Made by a program: the position numbers and the translations under genes. Of a stretch of DNA of 64,000 bases, positions 20,058-28,437 are shown piece after piece. Source of the DNA: Pseudomonadota bacterium (GTDB lineage Bacteria; Pseudomonadota; Gammaproteobacteria; Burkholderiales; Burkholderiaceae_C). The notes beneath the pieces are model-generated. The model worked only from the letters and a program-made list of their open reading frames with translations, did no database searches and was not told the DNA's origin. The stretch lies in NCBI GenBank assembly GCA_023387335.1, contig JAEWIF010000056.1:71120-135119 (forward strand), in the 5' to 3' direction. Within the stretch, counting starts at the first letter, position 1, and each line of letters opens with the position of its first letter.

Positions 20058-21373
20058 GGCTTGAGCCTCATCTCGGCGGCCCGGGCGTGCGCCTGCAGGC
20101 CTTCGCCGTGCGCCAGCACCGAGGCCACGCGGCCGAGCGACTGCGCGCCGGCTTCGCTGACCTCGATCAGGCTGCTGCGCTTCTGGAAGTCGTACACGCC
20201 CAGCGGGCTGGAGAAGCGCGCGGTGCTGCTGGTGGGCAGCACGTGGTTGGGGCCGGCGCAGTAGTCGCCCAGGCTCTCGCTGGTGTAGCCGCCCAGGAAG
20301 ATGGCGCCGGCGTGCCTGAGCAGCGGCTCCCATCGGTGCGGCTCGCTGCTGGCGATCTCCAGGTGCTCGGGCGCGATGCGATTGCTGATGTCGCAGGCCT
20401 CTTGCATCGAGCGCGTGAGGATCAGCGCTCCGCGGCCGTTGAGCGACTTCGCGATGATGTCCGCGCGCGGCATCTGCGGCAGCAGGCGATCGATCTCCTG
20501 CTGCACGCGATCGAGGTAGGCGGCGTCGGGGCACAGCAGGATGCTCTGCGCCAGTTCATCGTGTTCCGCCTGCGAGAACAGGTCCATCGCCACCCAGTCG
20601 GCCGGCGTGCTGCCGTCGGCCAGCACCAGGATCTCGCTGGGGCCCGCGATCATGTCGATGCCCACCTGGCCGAACACGCGGCGCTTGGCGCTGGCCACGT
20701 AGGCGTTGCCGGGGCCGGTGATCTTGTCCACGCGCGGCACGGTCTTCGTGCCGTACGCCAGCGCGCCCACGGCCTGGGCACCGCCGATGGTGAACGCGCG
20801 ATGCACGCCCGCGACGTGGGCCGCGGCCAGCACCAGCGGGTTCTTCTCGCCGCCCGGCGTGGGCACCACCATGACGATCTCGCCGACGCCCGCGACGTGC
20901 GCGGGAATGGCGTTCATCAGCACCGACGACGGATAGGCGGCCTTGCCGCCGGGGACGTAGATGCCGACGCGGTCCAGCGGCGTCACCTTCTGGCCGAGCA
21001 GCGTGCCATCGGCGTCGCGGTACGACCAGCTCTCGCCGCTGGCGCGCTTTTGCGCCTCGTGGTAGCTGCGCACGCGCGCCGCGGCCGTTTCCAGCGCGCT
21101 GCGCTGGTCGGCGGGGAGGCCTTCGAACGCGGACTTCAGTTCGGCCGGATCGAGCTCGAGCGACGCCATCGAAGACGCCTGCAGGCGGTCGAAGCGGCGG
21201 GTGAACTCCAGCACCGCCTCGTCGCCACGCGTGCGGACGGCCTCGAGGATGTCGGTGACCGCCTGCTCGACCTGCGCGTCGGTGTCCGCCGACCAGTGCA
21301 GCCGGGCCTGGAACGCGGCCTCGAAGCCGGCATCGGCGGTGGACAGGCGAACGGGTCGGGCTTGCGGGGTCAT
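20054..21373 (-). CDS. hisD: Histidinol dehydrogenase HisD
   Basis: HisD performs the last two NAD-dependent oxidations, histidinol to histidine, with a zinc ion. The protein has 439 residues. Blocks seen are the PGGKAAYPSSVLMN loop, GAQAVGALAYGT, the GPGNAYVASAKR region and GPSEILVLAD. The zinc and catalytic His/Glu region is SQAEHDE, and IAPEHLEI is also present. The start overlaps the hisG stop by one base and the end overlaps hisC by four. Confidence 0.97.
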   Translation of the reverse strand: MTPQARPVRLSTADAGFEAAFQARLHWSADTDAQVEQAVTDILEAVRTRGDEAVLEFTRRFDRLQASSMASLELDPAELKSAFEGLPADQRSALETAAARVRSYHEAQKRASGESWSYRDADGTLLGQKVTPLDRVGIYVPGGKAAYPSSVLMNAIPAHVAGVGEIVMVVPTPGGEKNPLVLAAAHVAGVHRAFTIGGAQAVGALAYGTKTVPRVDKITGPGNAYVASAKRRVFGQVGIDMIAGPSEILVLADGSTPADWVAMDLFSQAEHDELAQSILLCPDAAYLDRVQQEIDRLLPQMPRADIIAKSLNGRGALILTRSMQEACDISNRIAPEHLEIASSEPHRWEPLLRHAGAIFLGGYTSESLGDYCAGPNHVLPTSSTARFSSPLGVYDFQKRSSLIEVSEAGAQSLGRVASVLAHGEGLQAHARAAEMRLKP

Positions 21374-22023
21374 CACGAGGGTCGGGCGGCGGTGGCGCGG
21401 GAAAAGGTGTCGATCAACTGGCGGATCGGAGCCTGCTTGAGCTTGAGCGCGGCCTGGTTGACCACCAGGCGCGAGCTGATGTCCATGATGCGTTCGACTT
21501 CGACCAGCTGGTTCGCCTTGAGCGTGTTGCCGGTGGAGACCAGGTCGACGATGGCATCGGCCAGGCCGGTGAGCGGCGCGAGTTCCATGCTGCCGTACAG
21601 CTTGATCAGGTCGACGTGCACGCCCTTGGCGGCGAAGAAGTCGCGCGCGATGGACACGTACTTGGTGGCCACGCGCAGGCGCGAGCCCTGGCGCACGGCG
21701 TTGGCGTAGTCGAAATCGGAGCGCACGGCCACGCTGACGCGGCAGCGCGCGATGTCCAGGTCCAGCGGCTGGTACAGGCCCTGGCTGCCGTGCTCGATCA
21801 GCGTGTCCAGGCCGGTGACGCCGAGGTCGGCGCCGCCGTACTGCACATAGGTCGGCACGTCGGTCGCGCGCACCAGCACCACGCGCAGTTCGGGACGGTT
21901 GGTGGGCAGGATCAGCTTGCGCGACTTCTCCGGGTCTTCCAGCACCTGGATGCCCGCGGACTGCAGCAGCGGCATCGTCTCGTCGAAGATGCGGCCCTTG
22001 GAAAGCGCCAGGGTGACGGTCAT
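21373..22023 (-). CDS. hisG: ATP phosphoribosyltransferase HisG, short form
   Basis: HisG is the committed, feedback-regulated step of histidine synthesis. It has 216 residues with LALSKGRIFDETMPLL at the N terminus and the PRPP loop DLVSTGNTLKAN. It lacks the C-terminal regulatory domain of long HisG. Short enzymes need the HisRS-like partner HisZ, which is not in this window. ATG 22023 overlaps the murA stop by 4 bases. Confidence 0.97.
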   Translation of the reverse strand: MTVTLALSKGRIFDETMPLLQSAGIQVLEDPEKSRKLILPTNRPELRVVLVRATDVPTYVQYGGADLGVTGLDTLIEHGSQGLYQPLDLDIARCRVSVAVRSDFDYANAVRQGSRLRVATKYVSIARDFFAAKGVHVDLIKLYGSMELAPLTGLADAIVDLVSTGNTLKANQLVEVERIMDISSRLVVNQAALKLKQAPIRQLIDTFSRATAARPS

Positions 22024-23288
22024 GCACTGACCCTTTCGATCTCGGCGCCCAGGCCGCGCAGCTTGGCTTCCATCCGGTCGTAGCCCCGGTCCAGGTGGTA
22101 GATGCGGTCCACCATCGTCTCGCCCTCGGCCACCAGGCCGGCGATGACCAGGCTGGCGGAAGCGCGCAGGTCGGTGGCCATCACGGTGGCGCCCGACAGG
22201 CGCGGCACGCCTTCGAGCACGGCGACCTTGCCGTCCACCTGGATCTTCGCGCCCAGGCGCACCAGTTCGTTCACGTGCATGAAGCGATTCTCGAAGATGG
22301 TTTCGGTGACGTGCGAGGCGCCCTCGGCGATGGCGTTCAGCGCCATGAACTGGGCCTGCATGTCGGTGGGAAACCCGGGGTACTCGGTGGTGCGGAAGCT
22401 CTGGGCCTTCAGCCGGCCCTGCGAGCGGATGCGGATGCCGTCTTCCAGCGCCGTGATCTCGGCGCCGGCCTGGCGCAGCTTCTCGATCACCGCTTCCAGG
22501 TGGTCGGCGCGGCCGTGGCGCAGCACGGCTTCGCCGCCCGTGGCCGCCACCGCGCACAGGAAGGTGCCGGCCTCGATGCGGTCGGCCACCACCGGGTGGG
22601 TGCAGCCCGAGAGGCGCTTCACGCCCTCGATGCGGATGCGGCGGGTGCCGTGGCCCTCGATCTTCGCGCCCATGCGGATCAGCATCTCGGCCAGGTCGGA
22701 GATCTCCGGTTCCTGGGCGGCGTTCTCCAGCACGGTCTCGCCTTCGGCGAGCGCCGCGGCCATCATGAAGTTCTCGGTGCCGGTGACGGTCACCATGTCG
22801 GTGGTGATGCTCGCGCCGCGCAGCCGATCGCTGCCCTTGGGCAGCCTGGCGATCATGTAGCCGTGCTCCACCAGGATCTCGGCGCCCATCTGCTGCAGGC
22901 CCTTGATGTGCTGGTCGACCGGCCGCGAGCCGATGGCGCAGCCGCCCGGCAGCGACACGGTGGCTTCGCCGAAGCGCGCCAGCAGCGGGCCCAATGCCAG
23001 CACCGAGGCGCGCATGGTCTTCACCAGTTCGTAGGGCGCTTCCGGCGAGCTGAGCTTGCCGGCGTCGATTCGCGCGTTGCCTTCCTCGTCCTGCTCGGCG
23101 GTGACGCCCATGTTGCGCACCAGCTTGAGCATGGTGGCCACGTCCTGCAGGCGCGGCACGTTGCGCAGCTGCACGGCTTCATCGGTCAGCAGCGCGGCGC
23201 ACAGCTGCGGCAGCGCGGCGTTCTTGGCGCCGGAAATGCGGACCTCGCCGTGGAGCGGCCGGCCCCCGCGGATCAATAGCTTGTCCAT
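22020..23288 (-). CDS. murA: UDP-N-acetylglucosamine 1-carboxyvinyltransferase MurA
   Basis: MurA catalyses the first committed step of peptidoglycan synthesis, moving enolpyruvate from PEP to UDP-GlcNAc. The 422-residue protein has the GAKNAALP N-terminal loop. The fosfomycin-target Cys117 is in PGGCAIGSRP, and GFPTDMQAQFMAL is present. With Cys rather than Asp at the active site, the enzyme should be fosfomycin-sensitive. It is 6 bases downstream of the bolA-like gene and overlaps hisG by 4. Confidence 0.98.
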   Translation of the reverse strand: MDKLLIRGGRPLHGEVRISGAKNAALPQLCAALLTDEAVQLRNVPRLQDVATMLKLVRNMGVTAEQDEEGNARIDAGKLSSPEAPYELVKTMRASVLALGPLLARFGEATVSLPGGCAIGSRPVDQHIKGLQQMGAEILVEHGYMIARLPKGSDRLRGASITTDMVTVTGTENFMMAAALAEGETVLENAAQEPEISDLAEMLIRMGAKIEGHGTRRIRIEGVKRLSGCTHPVVADRIEAGTFLCAVAATGGEAVLRHGRADHLEAVIEKLRQAGAEITALEDGIRIRSQGRLKAQSFRTTEYPGFPTDMQAQFMALNAIAEGASHVTETIFENRFMHVNELVRLGAKIQVDGKVAVLEGVPRLSGATVMATDLRASASLVIAGLVAEGETMVDRIYHLDRGYDRMEAKLRGLGAEIERVSA

Positions 23289-23294
23289 CTCGGA

Positions 23295-23540
23295 TCAGGA
23301 ATGTCGGGTGGACGCCCACTCGGCGGGCGTGAAGGTCTTCATCGACAGAGCGTGGACCTCGTCCGTGTGCATTCTCGCACCCAGGGTGGCGTACACCCGC
23401 TGGTGCCGCTGGATGGGACGCTTGCCCTCGAACTCCGGCGAGACGATCACCGCCGACCAGTGGCGGCCGTCGCCTTCGACCTCGAGGTGCTCGCAGGCGA
23501 GGCCCGCGGCGATGATGGAGCGCAGTTCTTCGGCGGTCAT
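23295..23540 (-). CDS. BolA/IbaG family protein
   Basis: This is an 81-residue BolA-fold protein. The family partners with monothiol glutaredoxins in iron-sulfur cluster handling, and position before murA is typical of the IbaG (YrbA) branch. Visible are the CEHLEVEGDGRHWSAVIVSPEFEGK strand pair, split by the conserved GDGxHW, and the RHQRVYATLGARM helix with its conserved His. It is co-directional with murA and starts one base after the ABC permease gene ends. Confidence 0.92.
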   Translation of the reverse strand: MTAEELRSIIAAGLACEHLEVEGDGRHWSAVIVSPEFEGKRPIQRHQRVYATLGARMHTDEVHALSMKTFTPAEWASTRHS

Positions 23541-23541
23541 G

Positions 23542-24297
23542 TCAGCCCCTGATCTTGTAGCCGATGCGGAGCAGGTGCACGGCGATGGCGCTGACCACGA
23601 GCATGGCCGAACCGACGATCCCCAGGCTCAGCCACGGCGAGACGTCGCTCACGCCGAAGAAGCCGTAGCGGAAGCCGTCGATCATGTAGAAGAAGGGATT
23701 GAGGTGGCTCACGCGTTGCCAGAACTCGGGCAGCGAATGGATGGAATAGAACACGCCGGACAGGAACGTCATCGGCATGATCACGAAGTTCTGGAAGGCC
23801 GCCATCTGGTCGAACTTCTCGGCCCACAGGCCGGCGATCAGGCCCAGCGCGCCCAGCATACCGGCGCCCAGCAACGCAAACACCAGGATCCACAGCGGCG
23901 CCACGAAATCCGGGCGAGCGAAGATGGCGGTCACCAGCAGGACGCCCGTGCCGACGGCCAGCCCGCGCGCGATGGACGAGCCCACGTACGCCAGGAACCA
24001 GCTCCAGTGCGACAGCGGCGTGAGCAGCACGAACACCAGGTTGCCCATGATCTTGCTCTGGATCAGGGACGAGGAGCTGTTGGCGAACGAGTTCTGCAGC
24101 ACGCTCATCATCACCAGGCCCGGAACCAGGAAGGCGGTGTAGCTGATGCTGCCGTACACCTTGACGTGAGACTCCAGCACGTGGCCGAAGATCAGCAGGT
24201 ACAGCATCGCCGTGAGCACCGGCGCGGCCACGGTCTGGAAGCTCACCTTCCAGAACCGCAGGACTTCCTTGTAAAGCAGCGTCTGCCAGCCCGCCAT
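23542..24297 (-). CDS. ABC-2 type transporter permease
   Basis: This is a 251-residue integral membrane protein with about six spans and the ABC-2 signature region ending in LNPFFYMIDGFRYGFFG. It resembles the YadH family. Its start overlaps the ATPase gene stop by one base, so the two form one exporter of unknown substrate. The location between the Mla genes and bolA-murA is conserved in Betaproteobacteria and hints at an envelope cargo, but that is inference. Confidence 0.9.
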   Translation of the reverse strand: MAGWQTLLYKEVLRFWKVSFQTVAAPVLTAMLYLLIFGHVLESHVKVYGSISYTAFLVPGLVMMSVLQNSFANSSSSLIQSKIMGNLVFVLLTPLSHWSWFLAYVGSSIARGLAVGTGVLLVTAIFARPDFVAPLWILVFALLGAGMLGALGLIAGLWAEKFDQMAAFQNFVIMPMTFLSGVFYSIHSLPEFWQRVSHLNPFFYMIDGFRYGFFGVSDVSPWLSLGIVGSAMLVVSAIAVHLLRIGYKIRG

Positions 24298-25223
24298 CAC
24301 GCCGCCACCTTCTGCTGCTGGTACCCGGCCGACATGACGTCGAGGAACACGTCCTCCAGGTCGGCCTTGCGGATCTCCACGTCCTCCACGCGCAGCCCCG
24401 CGCGGCGGATGGCGGCGAGGTAGTCCTCGATCTCGTGCGCGTCGTGCGCCGGAAGCTGCACGATGCGGCCGGTGACGCGCGCCTTGTGCGCGAACTCGGG
24501 CGGCAGCTGGCTGTCCATCTTGAAGCGCAGCACGTTGCTGGACGCGGCCTTCAGCAGCTCGCTGGTGCGCTCCAGCGCCACCACCCGCCCGGTCTTGAGC
24601 ATGGCGATGCGGTTGCACAGCGCCTCGGCTTCTTCCAGGTAGTGGGTGGTCAGCAGCACGGTGTGGCCCTGCCGGTTCAGGCGGGCGATGAACTGCCACA
24701 GCGTCTGGCGCAGTTCGACGTCGACGCCGGCGGTGGGCTCGTCCAGCACGATCACCGGCGGCTTGTGCACCAGCGCCTGGGCCACCAGCACGCGGCGCTT
24801 CATGCCGCCGGACAGCTGGCGCATGTTGGAATTCGCCTTGTCGGCCAGGCCCAGGCTTTCCAGCAATTCGCCGATCCAGGCCTCGTTGTTCTTCACGCCG
24901 AAGTAGCCGGACTGGATGCGCAGCGCCTCGCGCACGGTGAAGAACGGGTCGAACACCAGCTCCTGCGGCACCACGCCGAGCTGGCGGCGCGCCGCGGCGT
25001 AGTCGGACACCACGTCGTGGCCGCGCACGGCCACGCGGCCGGCGGTGGCGCGCGAGAGGCCGGCCAGGATGCTGATGAGAGTGGTCTTGCCGGCGCCGTT
25101 CGGGCCTAGCAGCCCGAAGAACTCACCTTCCTCGATGTCGAAGGAGACACCATCCAGGGCGGTGAGCTTGCCGCGCGCCGAAGCGAAGGTCTTGGAGACG
25201 GACTGGAACGAGATCGCGGGCAT
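24297..25223 (-). CDS. ABC transporter ATP-binding protein (YadG-like)
   Basis: This is the ATPase partner of the ABC-2 permease. Walker A GPNGAGKTT is near residue 40. The signature is LSGGMKRRVLVAQAL and Walker B is VIVLDEPTAGVD. The C-terminal 80 residues form a non-conserved extension. Length is 308 residues. It is 63 bases downstream of mlaB. The substrate is unknown. Confidence 0.93.
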   Translation of the reverse strand: MPAISFQSVSKTFASARGKLTALDGVSFDIEEGEFFGLLGPNGAGKTTLISILAGLSRATAGRVAVRGHDVVSDYAAARRQLGVVPQELVFDPFFTVREALRIQSGYFGVKNNEAWIGELLESLGLADKANSNMRQLSGGMKRRVLVAQALVHKPPVIVLDEPTAGVDVELRQTLWQFIARLNRQGHTVLLTTHYLEEAEALCNRIAMLKTGRVVALERTSELLKAASSNVLRFKMDSQLPPEFAHKARVTGRIVQLPAHDAHEIEDYLAAIRRAGLRVEDVEIRKADLEDVFLDVMSAGYQQQKVAA

Positions 25224-25286
25224 GGAAGCCCACGATTTTAGGCGGTGGCCCTCGAGGGCGCCGCCGGGGCGGGAGAAAGCCCTGCG

Positions 25287-25571
25287 CTAGGCCTGCTGCG
25301 CCTGCGCGGGCGCGAGCAGTTCGCCGACGCCGTAGACGCTGGCCAGTTCACGAAGCCGCGCCGGCATGCGGGCGACCGCGAAGGTCTTGCCCAGCGAAAG
25401 CGCCTCGCGGCGGCAGTCCAGCAGCACGGCGAGGGCCGAGGAGTCGAATTCCTGCAGCGCGCCGGCGTCGGCCACGACCTGCGCCGGCGGGTCGGAACGC
25501 AGCGCCTGCGCCAGCATGCGTGCGCAGGCCGGCGCGTCGGCGTGGGTCAGGCGCTCGGGCAGGACCAGCAT
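25287..25571 (-). CDS. mlaB: STAS-domain protein, MlaB-like
   Basis: This is a 94-residue single STAS domain with the DSSALAVLLDCRREA helix, whose Asp-Ser-Ser corresponds to the conserved loop. MlaB binds MlaF and is needed for the activity of the MlaFEDB phospholipid transporter. ATG 25571 overlaps the mlaC stop by one base. The assignment relies mainly on location, because STAS domains are short and divergent. Confidence 0.85.
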   Translation of the reverse strand: MLVLPERLTHADAPACARMLAQALRSDPPAQVVADAGALQEFDSSALAVLLDCRREALSLGKTFAVARMPARLRELASVYGVGELLAPAQAQQA

Positions 25572-26218
25572 CAGCCCTTGCGCGAGGCGTTGGCCTTGTT
25601 GCGCTCGGCGAGGGAAGCGATCAGGCCGTCCACGCCCTTGGCGTTGATCTCGTGCGCGAACTGGCTGCGGTAGGTCTCGACCAGCCACACGCCCAGCACG
25701 TTCAGGTTGTAGATCTTCCAGCCCGCGCCCTGGCCCGGGGTCTTCTCCAGCCGGTAATCGAGCTGGATCGGGTCGCCGCGGCCGCGGATCTCGGTGCGCA
25801 CGACCAGTTCCTTGTCGTCCGGCGAAGCGCGCAGCGGCTTGACCGAGATGACCTGGTCGTCCACCTGCGACAGCGCGCCGGAATAGGTGCGCACCAGCAG
25901 CGTCTTGAACTCCTCCTGCAGGCGCTTCTGCTGCTCCGGCGTGGCCTGGCGCCAGGCCGGGCCGACCGAGGCCGCCGTCATGCGCTGGAAGTTCACGTTC
26001 GGCATGATCTTGCTGTCCACCAGCGCCATGATCTTGCTGATGTCGCCGGACTGGATGGACTTGTCGGCCTTGATGGCGCCCAGCGTCTCGTCGGACAGGC
26101 GCTTGATCATGGCGTCGGGTGCCTCATCGGCGGCCAGGGCCGCCTGAGGAGCTACGGCCGCCAGCGCGCCCAGCGCGAGGAATGCAGCCGCCAGGCGGCC
26201 GAAAAAGCGTCGTTGCAT
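25571..26218 (-). CDS. mlaC: Periplasmic phospholipid-binding protein MlaC
   Basis: MlaC shuttles phospholipid between outer-membrane MlaA and inner-membrane MlaFEDB. The 215-residue protein has a Sec signal peptide ending near residue 29 (AALAADEAP). The mature region includes NFQRMTAASVGPAWR, QKRLQEEFKTLLVRTYSGAL and the WKIYNLNVLGVWLVETYRSQF block typical of the MlaC/Ttg2 family. It is 108 bases after mlaA, a gap with a TTGCA/TGCAA hairpin (26308-26323), so some separate control is possible. Confidence 0.96.
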   Translation of the reverse strand: MQRRFFGRLAAAFLALGALAAVAPQAALAADEAPDAMIKRLSDETLGAIKADKSIQSGDISKIMALVDSKIMPNVNFQRMTAASVGPAWRQATPEQQKRLQEEFKTLLVRTYSGALSQVDDQVISVKPLRASPDDKELVVRTEIRGRGDPIQLDYRLEKTPGQGAGWKIYNLNVLGVWLVETYRSQFAHEINAKGVDGLIASLAERNKANASRKG

Positions 26219-26326
26219 CGTCACTGACCTTTCTTTCTCAGCGGGTCGCACCCGCAATGTTCTTTTGGAACCCCAGGCTGCGGTCGGGTTCCGGGACCCG
26301 GCCGCCGCTTGCAACAGGGTGCAACT

Positions 26327-27142
26327 CTAGCGGCTGGGCGCCGAAGCGGGCGCGGCCGGGGTCGCTGGCGCCCCGGGCGCCTGGTTGGGCTCGCTTTCCA
26401 GCTCAGGCTCCTGGCCGTCGTTGTCGCTGGCCTTGTCCTTGCCGATGCGCACCGGGCCGATCTCGGCGCGGCGGCGCTGCAGGTAGGAATCGCGCAGGAA
26501 GCTGTAGCGGTCCAGGGCCGCGCCTTCCAGCACGTCGCTCGCGCGCAGCAGGTTGGAGCGCACGTCGACCACGCGCAGGACGTAGAGCCCGTCGCGCGTC
26601 ACTTCGGGTTTGATGTAGGTCAGCGGATCGCCCTGCCAGTCGACCGGCAGCGCCGCGGTGTCGCGCAACGTCGAGGGCCCGAGCAGCGGCAGCACGATGT
26701 AGGGGCCGGCGGGCACGCCCCAGTGCCCCAGGGTCTGGCCGAAGTCCTCGCGGTGCCGCTCGATGTTCATCTCGCTGGCGATGTCCAGCACGCCGGCGAA
26801 GCCGAACACGGTGTTGAACGAGAACCGCATCCAGTTCTCGGCGGCGTCGCCCAGTTTCAGCTGCAGCGCGGCGTTCACCGCGGACCAGGCGTCGCCCAGG
26901 TTGCTGAAGAAGTTCGACACGCCGGTGCGCACCAGCGGCGGCACCTTCTCGCGATAGAACGTGGCGCTGGGCTTGAGGACCACCGCGTCGATGTTCTCGT
27001 TGAAGTCCGACACCCCGCGGTTGAAAGGCTCGAAGGGGTCGTGCGGATTGACGTTCGGGCCGCTCGCGCAGCCGGCCAGCGGCAGGAGCGCCGCCAAGAG
27101 CATCGTCCGCCCCCAACGGCGGACAGCATTTCCCTGATTCAT
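26327..27142 (-). CDS. mlaA: Outer-membrane lipoprotein MlaA (VacJ)
   Basis: MlaA is the outer-membrane donor component that removes mislocalised phospholipids from the outer leaflet. The signal peptide ends in the lipobox LAGC, with Cys25 lipidated. The mature protein begins with the family signature DPFEPFNRGVSDFNENID and includes FGVPAG-type, PYIVLPLLGPSTLRD and DPLTYI segments. The tail after about residue 235 is acidic and Ala/Pro-rich. The gene lies inside the mla operon rather than elsewhere as in E. coli, and its ATG overlaps the mlaD stop by 4 bases. Confidence 0.96.
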   Translation of the reverse strand: MNQGNAVRRWGRTMLLAALLPLAGCASGPNVNPHDPFEPFNRGVSDFNENIDAVVLKPSATFYREKVPPLVRTGVSNFFSNLGDAWSAVNAALQLKLGDAAENWMRFSFNTVFGFAGVLDIASEMNIERHREDFGQTLGHWGVPAGPYIVLPLLGPSTLRDTAALPVDWQGDPLTYIKPEVTRDGLYVLRVVDVRSNLLRASDVLEGAALDRYSFLRDSYLQRRRAEIGPVRIGKDKASDNDGQEPELESEPNQAPGAPATPAAPASAPSR

Positions 27143-27642
27143 TTTTTCGGTGCCGGCGCCGGAGCCGGCGGTGCATTGTTGGTCCCGCCGTCGGCCGCCT
27201 TGTTGTAGAGGAACTGGCCGATCAGATTCTCCAGCACCACGGCCGACTGCGTGGTGGTGATGGTATCGCCCGGGGCGAGGTTCTTCTCGTCGGCGCCGGC
27301 TTCCACGCCGATGTACTGCTCACCCAGCAGGCCGCTGGTGAGGATCTTGAGCGAACTGTCCTTGGGGAACTGGTAGCGGGTCTCGAGGTCGAGCGTCACG
27401 CGCGCCTGGAAGCTCTTGTCGTCGAAGCTGATCGACTCGACCCGGCCGACCACCACGCCCGCGCTGCGCACCGCCGCCTGGCGCTTCAGGCCGCCGATGT
27501 TGTCGAACTTGGCCGTGACCCGGTAGGTGGACTGGAAGCTCAGGCTGAGCAGGTTGGCCGACTGCAGGGCCAGGAACAGCAGCGCCGCGGCGCCCACGAG
27601 CACGAACAGGCCCACCCACAAGTCGTTCTTGGAACGTTCCAT
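27139..27642 (-). CDS. mlaD: MCE-domain protein MlaD
   Basis: MlaD is the membrane-anchored ring of the Mla transporter that receives lipid from MlaC. It has 167 residues, one N-terminal span (LWVGLFVLVGAAALLFLAL), then an MCE domain (about residues 39-117) with YRVTAKFDNIGGLKRQAAVRSAG, split here at the conserved GGL. A short Ala/Pro tail follows. It starts 12 bases after mlaE. Confidence 0.96.
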   Translation of the reverse strand: MERSKNDLWVGLFVLVGAAALLFLALQSANLLSLSFQSTYRVTAKFDNIGGLKRQAAVRSAGVVVGRVESISFDDKSFQARVTLDLETRYQFPKDSSLKILTSGLLGEQYIGVEAGADEKNLAPGDTITTTQSAVVLENLIGQFLYNKAADGGTNNAPPAPAPAPKK

Positions 27643-27654
27643 ATGCCTTCAATC

Positions 27655-28437
27655 CTAGATGCTGAACATCATCGCGGTGAGCACGAAATCGAGCCCCAGC
27701 ACCGCCAGCGACCCCGCCACCACGGTGCGCGTCGTGGCGCGCGAAACACCTTCCGGCGTGGGATGCGCCTCGTAGCCCTGCAGCAGCGCGATGAAAGTGA
27801 CCGTGACGCCGAACACCAGGCTCTTGACGACGCCGTTGCCGACGTCGCGCCAGACATCCACGCCGCCCTGCATCTGGCTCCAGAACGCGCCCGGGTCCAC
27901 GCCGATGAGCAGCACGCCGACCACGTAGCCGCCGATGATGCCGACGGCGCTGAACACCGCGGCCAGCAGCGGCATGGCGATCACGCCGCCCCAGAAGCGC
28001 GGCGCCAGGATGCGGCGCACCGGGTCGACCGCCATCATCTCCATCGCCGACAGCTGCTCGCCCGCCTTCATCAGGCCGATCTCGGCCGTGAGCGAGGTGC
28101 CGGCGCGTCCGGCGAACAGGAGCGCGGTGACGACCGGTCCGAGCTCCCGCACGAGCGAGAGCGCGACCAGCAGGCCGAGCGCCTCCGACGAGCCATAGCG
28201 CTGCAGCGTGTAGTAGCCCTGCAGGCCGAGCACGAAGCCGACGAACAGGCCCGACACCGTGATGATGGCCAGCGAGTAGTTGCCCAGGAAATGGACCTGG
28301 TCGCGCACCAGGCCGAAGCGGCGCAGCGCGGGCCCGGTCAGTGAAAGCAGGCGCGCCAGCAGGCGCGCGCCGCGGCCCAGGTCGGCCAGCATGCCGCGGG
28401 TGGCGCGGCCGATGTCGGCGGGATGCCACCAGCTCAT
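27655..28437 (-). CDS. mlaE: Mla transporter permease MlaE
   Basis: MlaE is the inner-membrane permease of the phospholipid transporter. It has 260 residues and about five spans. The family blocks are VRELGPVVTALLFAGRAG, AEIGLMKAGEQLSAMEMMAVDP and the C-terminal TRTVVAGSLAVLGLDFVL. It overlaps mlaF by 4 bases (ATGA). Confidence 0.97.
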   Translation of the reverse strand: MSWWHPADIGRATRGMLADLGRGARLLARLLSLTGPALRRFGLVRDQVHFLGNYSLAIITVSGLFVGFVLGLQGYYTLQRYGSSEALGLLVALSLVRELGPVVTALLFAGRAGTSLTAEIGLMKAGEQLSAMEMMAVDPVRRILAPRFWGGVIAMPLLAAVFSAVGIIGGYVVGVLLIGVDPGAFWSQMQGGVDVWRDVGNGVVKSLVFGVTVTFIALLQGYEAHPTPEGVSRATTRTVVAGSLAVLGLDFVLTAMMFSI

